Positions 54,462 through 64,000 of a stretch of DNA of 64,000 nucleotides are shown here, in pieces. A program made the position numbers and the translations under genes. Below the pieces are notes generated by a model. That model saw only the letters and a list, made by a program, of their open reading frames with translations. It was not told the DNA's origin and did not search any database. Position 1 is the first letter of the stretch, and each line of letters begins with the position of its first letter. Source of the DNA: Phialophora verrucosa (Eukaryota > Ascomycota > Eurotiomycetes > Chaetothyriales > Herpotrichiellaceae); contig MSED01000006.1 of NCBI GenBank assembly GCA_002099365.1, forward strand, positions 2,108,001 to 2,172,000, given 5' to 3'.

Positions 54462-57400
54462 CTAGTTAGATACTTGGCGACTCTTGACCCGTTTCCTCAG
54501 CCCTCTCAGATTGAACGCCGCGACCTTGGCAAGGTAGAAGAACAGAGAAGCCATACCCGCGTTGAAGGCGACGTATGCGAACATGAATCCTAGGTCTCTC
54601 CAACGTTCGTTGTAGTCCATATTCCGGGTCGCGAGGTACTGATCACCAGTGGCGAACCGGCAGTACTGGCAATTTGACATCGCATCCGGGTTCAAGAGGT
54701 ATCCCATTTCGTGCTGGACAAACGCGCCGGCGTATCGGATACACGTCTCCCCGAGTGGAGGCTGGAAGATGTTGATCTCGCGCTCAGCACAGACGATGTG
54801 TGTCCCGTGGATGGCGTTGGAGACGAAGCCGCTCATGAGGTACGTGTATGGCGAGAGGTGGTACATGAAATGCCAGAACTGGGGGAGCTGGCTGAGAGGT
54901 TGCAGCACGCCGTTGAAGGCGACCACGAACGACGCGAGGAGGGTGGTCAGGACGGCTGCGGTCTGAGGGTTGGGTGCCAGCGAGGCCACCGCGGTGCCGA
55001 ATGTAGACAGCCACATCTGCAGCGTCATCAACATGAGCCACATGTAGAACCCGCGGATGCCATGGCCTGCCGTGCCGTCCGCCCAGCCTCGAGCGAAGTC
55101 GATACCGAAGTACCACGGGAAGAAGAACAGAGTACCCGCCAGGATGTTCAGTGTCGTTTCAGAGACAAGCACAGAAAGAACAAATGCGCTCCAATGGTAC
55201 AGCCCCGAAGCGTTCTCCCGCTCCGTGAACAGCTTGGCCAGCTCGGCGAATTGCGGCTGGAACTGGTTCATCGGAGGCATGCCGAGAATTGCTGACGTGA
55301 AACAGGCAAACAACTGAAAGGTCTGTCAGTATCCGAATCTCATGGCAGATTTTCATGCATGTCGTGTCTTACCTTGTTCTGAAGACTCTGCACCGAGCTG
55401 CCTTCCTTGAAGAATGTGAAACCCAGGAAAAGACCCGCAAGCACGTTCAACGTGACTTTGCCCATGATGTACCTTGGCGTACGCCAGTAGTGGAGGAAGA
55501 GTCTGGGTTGAACGGTGAGGTACTGAGTCGTCCAAGGCTGAGCGAAAGTTGCTCCAGCTCCGACATCGCGGCGCAGGTGACCGCGCTTCTTAGAGTGTTC
55601 GTGGTGGGCCGGATGAAACTGCTTCTCCAGCTGCTGTATGTCTTCGGAGAGGTCATGGCATTCTGTGCTGTTCTTCCACGCCTCGTTCCAATTACGGGTT
55701 GCTAGACCCCTGTTCGTGGTTGACCCAATCACATCCAAGATGAATTCCGCGGGATTGTGCCCAAGAGGACAACTCAAGCCACTTCTCTCCTCAAAGTAAC
55801 TGAGGACAGCCTGAGAATTTTCGCCAATGTCGCCAAAATACACAGGCACTCCCCCTTTGGCCAACAAGAGAAGGCGATCGAATTGCTCAAACAGCACCGA
55901 CGATGGCTGATGGATGGTGCACAGAATGGTTTGCCCAGAATCCGCAAGTTTGCGCAGCAGCCGGACGATGGACCACGCGGCTAAGGAGTCCAGGCCGCTT
56001 GTGGGTTCATCCAAGAAGAGCAATATCTCAGGCTTTGCCACCAATTCGACGGCGATGGTTGTCCGTTTCCTCTGTTCGATGTTGAGGCCGCCACTCCCAG
56101 GGGTCCCGATGATGGCTTCCCCGAAATCGTCCATCTCCAGCATTTTGATGACTTTCTCGACATAGGTCATTTTTTCAGTGAAAGGTACCTCTTCTGGTTG
56201 GCGGAGCTTTGCAGAAAACTGCAGAGCTTCTCTCACGGTGGAAGACGCGAGATGGACATCTTGCTGCTCTACGAAGCCTGTCATTCGGTGGAATGATCTG
56301 TCGGGAGGCTCACCGTTGACGAGGCATTCTCCGCTGATCTGGCCGCCATGGAGTCGTTTCGCAAGTGCTCTGAGTAATGTCGTTTTGCCCGCACCAGACT
56401 CCCCCATCAGAGCGGTGAGAGATCCTGGTCGTACATAACCGTCAATACCATTAAGCAATCTCTGCTGGGATCCGTCATGTAGTGCAATGTCATAACAGAC
56501 GCCCCTCCACGTTAGAAGCTTCTGCGTGACAAGGTCTGTATTCGCAGATGCACGTGATGCTGTCCTCGTCACGGCGTCTTCGGCTTTCCAGTTTTCTTCT
56601 TCATCGACTGCGCCCTTCACTTGGTTCGGCCCGTGTCCTTTCCCATAGAGGAGGTGATCTCGAATGTCTTTTGAAGAGGATGTCATAAAATCGGTCGCCA
56701 CAGCCAGAGCGACCACAAAACCACAGAGGAATACGCACAAAATACCCACATTCCTCCACACGTGAGAGTTGCGATAGTCGAAGGATGCCTCAATATATAC
56801 GTCGCCGCTAACAGATAGCTGCCCCGCTCTTGACCCTGTGACGGCGCAGACCTGAGTTCCAGCAGAGGCATTCCTGTACTCAGGCTCAGAAGGGACCACG
56901 CTGGCGCAGGCAGCCAAAGTGTCGTGGAATTCGTTGGCGACCAGAGCTTCGAAAGCATAGGATAGCGGGTTGATGTATACGATCCATTTGAACCACGGAC
57001 GCATGCTGGGCTTCGGGATTAGATATCCCGTGTATATAGAATAGGCTAGGACCGAAATACCTGCCACTCCTATGGCAGATTCTGGGCTGTTGGTAAGCGC
57101 GGCGAGTGTTCGAAAGTAGGCACTCATGACAAGAGTGGCGAGATATGTAACCAGCCACAAGGTGAAGAAGGCGCCCGGTGTCTGCTTCAAACCAACCAAG
57201 AAGTAAAGAACAATGTCAAACACTGTGACATTCACAATCTTATAGGGGTACTCCACCACCAGGCTTGCGAGGGCATCCAGGAACGGGTGATACATGGCGT
57301 AGGTGTATTGTCGCCGTATAACGGGTCTCTGAGAGTAGAACATTGCGATCTCGCCCATGGTCTGCAGAGAGTTGAACAGGATCGCAAAGAACAAGGCGCC

Positions 57401-59077
57401 TCCTTTGGAGAAGAATCCCGAGGTTGAGTCAGTCACGTTGTAAAACAGGCTGCCCATGATCAGGGACATGTAGATGGATGAAAAGGCCGTGGCTCCCAAG
57501 AATGCCTTGTCGCCAATGAACCGTCGATACGCTCGTTTGAGATTGGCACTGAATTGAGTTGGCAGGTCGACGGCGTATATGCTGCTTATTCTTTGCCGTT
57601 TAGATTTGGTGGCCGAGTGGTAGGCTTCGTGATTGGCAAGCGGCGCGTCAGAATGGCCGAATTCTTGGTGATAGTCTTTGATGTCTGCTCTCAGCTGCGA
57701 GTACTCAGTGCTCCCTTTCCAGAGCCTCACAAAATCGGAGGGAGTCCTGGGTACGCGGTGTTCCCATCCGGGTCTTGCCCGTCGTGCTGTTGGGTCGGTG
57801 ATCGCTATGAGGAAGTCCGCAGTTGTCTGGTGCGGACGACACTCGAAGCCGATATCTTCAAAGTAGTGCTTTGAGTCCGGCAGCGTTCCAAAGAAGATCT
57901 GTTTGCCCAGGTATAGCACTGTCACCTTGTCAAACTGGTCGGTCAGACTCTCACCCGCTTGGTAGAGAGCAACAACAGCCGTCTGCTGGAAACGCTTCGT
58001 CATGCCTCGGAGAGTGGTGATGAATTCCAGGGAGGTTGAAGAGTCAAGCCCATGGGTCGGATTATCCCACATGGTAACGGAGGCGCGCGTTGCGAACTGC
58101 CACTGATTAGATACCAGTCGCACAGAGCCGGGGGAGACTAACATTCTCCGCGAGCGTTACACGCCTCCGCTCGCCTCCACTGATACCTTGGACATATTCG
58201 TTGCCGACTTTGGTTTTGAGAGTATGCTCCATTCCCAGTAGCCTTGAGTATATGCTCGTCATATCACGAACGGCTTGAGCTGTTGACTGTCCAGCGACCT
58301 TGGTTCTCGGTGTCTTTATGTCGGAGGCAAAATCTAGAGTCGGGCCAGTGAGAAGATGAGGAAAGTGAATGTCGTCTGCGTCTACTATTAGCAGAGTGTT
58401 CAAGTCGCGAAGCTGAAAAGAGTACCGTCAGGGACATATATTGAATCCCCTTTGAAGCGTTTCTTAAAATCTCTGGCATCGACCCCATTGTACTTGATTT
58501 CCCCGGTGATATGCAAGCCGTCCTGTGCCTGGCCGCTCAAAGCTCTGAGTAGCACACTAGACACAGCGCCTGGGCGACCCAACACCAGTAGCATCTCCCC
58601 ACTTCTGACTATTCCATCAACGCCATGCAGTAATGGAGTCTCTGGTTGTCGTCTCTTCAAAAGGAGACGTCGTGCAGCTTCTGCCGGTCGTTTCAGGACG
58701 GCAGCAAATGTTGGCTGAATCCCAAAGTCTGCCCCTGATTGAAGAGCAGTAAGATTCTCGAACGCGATTGATGTACATGACGACTTGTCTGGGAGCTTCC
58801 GGCTTTGGACTAGCTGCGCTAGAGCATGAAGCTCTTTTCCGACACAATCGGACGGCACAGTGTCTTGAGTTGCAGATGAGGAGGTTCTCACCTCTCCCGG
58901 AGCGCTATGTGATTCCTTCTCCAGGGCCGCATCTGCATAAGGACAGCCCGACGTCTCGACAAAGTCCCCTATTGGAGGCGGATCTCTTCGCTCTTGGAAT
59001 GACGTAAGTATTCCTGCATCTGTGGATGTGCTGTTTTCAAGACCAGTTCCGCGGCTAACGCTGCCGAGACCATTCAT
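54462..59077 (-). CDS. PDR-type ABC transporter (ABCG, full length)
   Basis: Four exons on the minus strand (58426-59077, 58143-58375, 55373-58096, 54462-55313) give 1486 aa in (NBD-TMD)2 order. NBD1: Walker A is degenerate, GRPGAVSS (about 169-176); DDIHFPHLLTGPTLDFA and signature ISGGERRRVT follow, then Walker B region VTMWDNPTHGLDSS. TMD1 spans about 490-720. NBD2: intact Walker A GESGAGKTTLL (about 860), signature LNIEQRKRTTIAVE and Walker B LLFLDEPTSGLDS. TMD2 ends with FNLRGLRKRVKSRQ. Such pumps export drugs, toxins or lipids from the plasma membrane. The 46-bp intron 2 is the shortest here; the joins are supported by the family sequence on both sides. The N-terminal domain is somewhat short, so an upstream exon is possible. 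Confidence 0.9.
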
Positions 59078-60180
59078 TCTGGGGAGAGTGTTAATCAAGA
59101 TGTGAATCTAGGAGAATTGACGGGAGAAAAGCCATTGTCGGGACCGGACAAGACGACTCTCGAGGAAATAGAAGAACGGTGTCTCATATAGTCAATCCGC
59201 AGTCTCGACACGAGATGCCGGAGTCCGCACCGATGAGCGACATTGTGGGCGGAATGTCGCTGTCCATGGATGCATAAAGGTTGCATCAGTACTACGGGGC
59301 CGAAAAAGACCCGATCCCTGAGCCCCGTGCGTACCGAGTATAGCTGCCTGCAGAGAATGCTCCAATAATGGAATGAAGCAGGTAGTGTGGTTGCCATCGA
59401 ACTGGGTGGTGAATGAAAATATGCTGAGCCATCGTAAGAGAATCAGAAGACAATCTGCGTTTGGAGTTTAGTTTCCGCCGGTGTATCAATACCGTATCTC
59501 GCGGGTATGGACTCCGCGCTAATGGTATCAACGCCAGATCTGACCACTCAAGATCATTATAACTTCCCTCACCATCACCTGAGCTTCTCGATGGGCATTG
59601 TCTTCATGGGATCAGAGTGGAATGAAATACAAGCAAATCTTCGAATGAGATTAGATTTGGCCGAGAGCCAGCGCCACACTTTATCTGCCTCTAGCTCTCT
59701 TGGACTGGTCGGCCATCAGGCAGCAGTTCGTTCCTTTGCTTCAGAACTGACTGTGAGAAAGATGCTCAAAGAATACTCCCTGTACCATTGTGCAGCATCC
59801 AAGAAATTGACTCACAGACCGGTGTGACAGTAATAAGTCTCATCTTCCTGGTGTGCATGTGTATTAAGTGTCAACGCCGTGCGAAATCTGTCTCTTGACT
59901 CGGTCGCTGGTCGTATGGGCTTTCGCCTTCGCTCTGGTTGTCGCTCCCAGGCGGACCAACGGTCAGTCTCCGCAAAACTTCTCCGCAGCGAAGAGGCGCT
60001 TTCGCAGCCCCTCTCATGTACATTAACGACTGCAGAAAAGGCTCCAGTACACCGACATTTGCTGTCACCAGCTTGAGGATACCCTGCGACCGCTTCATCG
60101 TGCATCCAATCGAGCTTAGTGTTATAAACATTGAGACCTATCGCACGACAATTCTCTAACTGGATTCGCCTGACTTTAGC
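59078..60180. other. Upstream region of the ABC transporter gene
   Basis: 1.1 kb separating the pump gene from the AT-rich island. It holds the pump promoter. A 106-codon plus-strand frame at 59507-59827 has no supporting feature and is not called. Base composition is still normal here and falls sharply after about 60180. Confidence 0.45.
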
Positions 60181-63100
60181 TAAGTTCTACCGTCGCCCCA
60201 TGTCTACACGTAGGCACGGAAAGGCGGAGGACCCTCCTATTACTATTAGTCGACCCTCTCCGACTAGTTATCTATTATCTTATTATTAGGTATCGGCGTC
60301 GAAGAATACTCGGAATCTAAATACCGGCGCTTCCTATACCCGCGATCCCCTATCTATAAGCGAAGCTGTAAATCCTCCCTAAGGATCTTCGAGTTAAAAA
60401 GCACTATATCTCTCTATTTAAGAAGATTCGGTATATTAATAAAGAGGTATTCCTAAAAAGTTAATTAATTATAATAAAGATAATAAAAGAGAGAATATTA
60501 GTTTAACTCTATCTTTATCCTATTTATTACTTAATATATAATAAATATATTTTAGTTTACTAATAAACTAGAGTAAGGCTTTATTGCCTTTAGGTAGAGG
60601 GTCGTACGGCGGCAGGCACTACCTCTTCGTCCCCGGTACACTATATAGTAATAAACAGCTTTATAAGTAATAGTGTTATATATTTTATTATCTATCGTAT
60701 ATATATATATTAAATATCTATAACTACTCTACCTATAATATATAGCGGAGGTATATAGCCTTACGCTAAAGATTCAACTAATTAGATAGTATAGTTGCTT
60801 ATTTATATATTATATAAGTATATATAGCTAATTAGCGCTATAAGTATCACCGCCCTATTATATCCCTCCCTTATCGCTCGCTTCTTGACGACTTTATTTA
60901 AGTACTCTTAGAACTAATCTTACTACCTTTCGTAAGCTTCTCTATCACCTCTCTAAAGTTATTAATTTACCTATCTTCTAATCTCTTTAGACTTCTTACT
61001 CTCGGTTTAAGAGATAACTCTATAGTCTTTACTTTATATTTAACTATTTTATAAATATCTTATATAACCTTATATTGATCTTTAATATCTATAGTAATAA
61101 CTAAAAGTATTTATTAAAGGTATCGAGATTTATATATCTTTATATTAATAATAACTATAGTATTTTTAATAACCTAAAGTCTATAGCTATAAGTATCGCC
61201 TTATTAATTTAAAATAAGCTTTACTTTATACGGAGTAATACTAAAGACTTTAGTATTTAGCTATTTAATAAAGAAGTTTATTATAATTATAGCTTCTTAA
61301 GTTTAAGTTAATAAAGAATTAATAATCGAGTAGAACTAGATTATAGCGTTAGTAATAAGAAATAGCTAATAGTTTCCTTCTCTCTTTAAGTTATTATTAA
61401 ATATAATAAGGTGTTTTATATAGTTATTTATATCTCTCTAATCTTTAAACTTAACTATTTATTTAGCTTTAAGGTAGAAATTAATTTAGCTTTAAAATAC
61501 TAAGCTTATAATATATTTATACTATATATAAGTCTCTTTATAATAGGAAGTAATTCCGGCTTTAATAAAGAAGTTATTAATTTATTCGAAATTAATAAAA
61601 CTAAGGCGAGCTATCTTTAAACTATAAGATAAAATATTAACTATATAATAATTAAAGTAGCTAGAAAGAACTTAATAGCGCCGCTAACCTTATTTCTTTT
61701 TTTATCTCTTAATTAGTTAGTTAAGACCTTTTATTAAATCTTTATAATATATCGCGATTTATTCTAAACCTTTAAGATATAATTTAATACTCTTCTCGGC
61801 TATATAAAGGTATATAGCTATATAAGATCTAGGTATATATCTTATAAGTAGCGATAGTACGCTAATTATCTTATTAGCTCTAAATTTATAATAATATACT
61901 ATATCTTTCTTTATTACTAATAGCTTTTATAATTTAAAGTTCTATTAATAAATATATCGCTAAATTATTAACTAAACGAATTAAATAGTTAACTAAGTAT
62001 TTAAAATTAGATTTAATAGCGTTAAAAAAGTATTAACTATAATTAATTTAAGCGAAGGAATAATACTAAAGAGATTTATAATATATATTCTCTAATTTAT
62101 AATTTATTAACTAATTTTAATATTATAAAATATATTAAAGATTTTTAGCTTCTTTATAAATAATTTATATATAGATATTAAAGTATTAAAGCTAAAAGTT
62201 ATTATTAGTAAATAGAATCTTTTTAATACTCTTAAGATATTAATAAGGTTATTCTTTATTAGCTCTACTTATTCTTTACTTCCGAGAATAGAATAAGATT
62301 TATTAAGCTTTATAAGCTAAACTAAACCTTTTTAATAAGTATTAGCTAAATTTAATCTAATTATTATTATACTTTACTATAGCTTTATAGAAATTAACGC
62401 TATAAAACTTAAAGTTTAGAGTAATTCCGGATTAGTTTACTTAATTTATTTCTTTTAAATACTTAATCGCTTAATTAAAATAGTAATAAGCCTACTTAAT
62501 CTTAAAAGATTCGCGATTATAGAAATAGAAAGTTTATTAATCTTCTTATATATAATAAGTTAATAACTAATAGTCTCTAATATAAACTTAATAATTTACT
62601 TTAGCGGTATAAATAGAGCTATCTTCGCGTTTAGATATCCTTTTAAGGCGATTAAGTTTATATAGTTAAGAGGTCGAGCGCTAACTTAATATAGTCCGTC
62701 TACTTTAGTTAATTTATATCTTTTAATTATAAGAGCCTATTTAAGATTACTTTAATCTTAATCTTAAGTAGCTTTATTAGTAGTCGCGCCTCTATTTATA
62801 ATAATTTATAAATCGCTAGCGGTTAAATATAATATAGTAAAGAAGTAACGCCTTAATTTTAACTCTCTCTTAATTCTTATGAATCGATAAACTATCTTAT
62901 ATAAGGCTATTTATAGTATTGTTAAAGATATCTTATCGAAATATAATAAGTATTTTTAAATATACTAATACTAATTTAATAAAGTAGTAATATCTTCGCT
63001 ATATAAAATAATAAGTTAATTAAAGAACTCTATAGAAGTCTAGAGAAATAACTTTATAATTTTCTTTAAGAGTAGCTTAAAATTCTTTTCTTTATATTTA

Positions 63101-64000
63101 TTAATAAATATTTTAATATCGCTTATATATACGTAATCCGAAAAGAGTTTTAATTAAAGTTCCTCTTAACGGTTATATCTCTTATTAAACTCTTCTTTTC
63201 TAGAAACTAATATATAATACTTTTTAAATTTAGTCTTAGTAAATTTATAATATTTTATTAAGTTATAAACCTTTTAGGTTATTGTATTACACTAGTTATC
63301 TATTTCTTTATACTTAATCTTAATATAGTTAAAGAAGTTATTAATGCGGTTTAAATTATCTTAATTAATAGCTTTAACGGTAACTTTAAGGGATACTTCT
63401 TTAGTTTAAGTAGGGTAGCGTATTAATAAGATAAGTTAATTATCGACTATATAGATATTAAGAGCTTAGTATTTTTATCGTCGGCTAGTAGGAACTATAG
63501 AATTAGGATTTAGCTAAATAACCGGCGGCTTTAATTATAATTAACATTAAGCTTTAGATATCTTAATAGTAAAATTAATCTAGGCTTTTAGTAAGAAGCT
63601 ATAAAGATAAATCTAAAAGATAATAGAAATAAAGTATATAGTTAAATAAAGCTTATAATATAATTAAAATATTAAAAAGAGAGAGAAAAGGCGAACTTAA
63701 TAAAAATAATAGTAGTTATAAAGGTATTAAAGATTAATCTAAAGATTTTAAAATAATTTAGAAAATTAAATTAATAATAAAAAAGAACTATTTAATAGTT
63801 AAAGTTTACGCTAAGGAAGAAAAGTATAAGATTAAGGAGAAAAGTATTTATAAATAGTTAAGAGGAAGAGAGTAAAGATAAATATATATAATAAATTAAT
63901 ACCCTTTAATATTAAGTAATAATATAATAAGATAAGATATTACTATTTATAGATAATAAAATATTTTTATTACTCTCTTTATTTTTTTAGACTTATTAAA
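60181..64000. repeat. AT-rich, RIP-mutated repeat island
   Basis: About 3.8 kb, continuing past the window end. From about 60400 on it is extremely AT-rich and TA-rich, with CA and TG dinucleotides nearly gone: the 180 bases 62101-62280 contain none of either, while CG still occurs. Loss of CpA/TpG with gain of TpA is the classic product of repeat-induced point mutation on duplicated DNA, so this is most likely an inactivated transposable element or nested elements. Some less-mutated GC stretches survive at 60181-60400 and 60590-60650. No element can be named; see findings for a minus-strand coding remnant. Confidence 0.8.

Noticed and set aside
59507..59827. 106-codon plus-strand frame upstream of the ABC pump
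   Set aside because: No motif or splice context; lies in the pump promoter region.

Overview
The window comes from a filamentous ascomycete (Pezizomycotina). The evidence is short GT-AG introns of about 46-75 bp, fungus-specific families (Zn2Cys6 activators, PDR-type ABCG pump, Boi-type SH3-SAM-PH scaffold, Nsp1) and, at the right end, an AT-rich block almost free of CA/TG dinucleotides. That pattern is what repeat-induced point mutation (RIP) leaves. I reconstructed 22 protein-coding genes by splicing; I found no RNA gene, CRISPR array or intact mobile element.

Region by region. 0-17 kb: a Cys-rich orphan, a large SP-RING (SUMO-ligase type) protein, a Boi1/Boi2-type polarity scaffold, the Ted1 metallophosphoesterase, and two neighbouring orphans that share a Cys/His motif and an identically placed intron. 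17.8-20.5 kb: 14-3-3 and the mitochondrial ATPase inhibitor, divergent. 21.3-25.8 kb: an MFS carrier and a Zn2Cys6 activator, divergent. 25.9-33.8 kb: a repeat-containing acidic protein, Nsp1, Rpn12 and Dph7. 48.5-53.1 kb: eIF3i and C1-tetrahydrofolate synthase. 54.5-59.1 kb: a full-length PDR pump. 60.2-64 kb: the RIP-like island, running off the window.

The most interesting part is 34.8-46.6 kb, set between the housekeeping genes DPH7 and eIF3i. Six consecutive accessory genes encode a short-chain dehydrogenase, a Zn2Cys6 activator, an MFS anion-type permease, an HSL-type esterase, a Baeyer-Villiger monooxygenase and an iron-type alcohol dehydrogenase of the maleylacetate-reductase family. 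Read as a pathway they would take a secondary alcohol to a ketone, the ketone to an ester, hydrolyse the ester, and feed a ring-cleavage product toward 3-oxoadipate. This resembles bacterial 4-hydroxyacetophenone catabolism.

Five copies of the 10-mer GGCAATCGGC (four extended to CGG-CAAT-CGG) lie upstream of the regulator, the permease, the divergent esterase/monooxygenase pair and the dehydrogenase. This suggests a pathway-specific regulon driven by the embedded activator, including autoregulation. The exact substrate and the regulator-site link are inferences.
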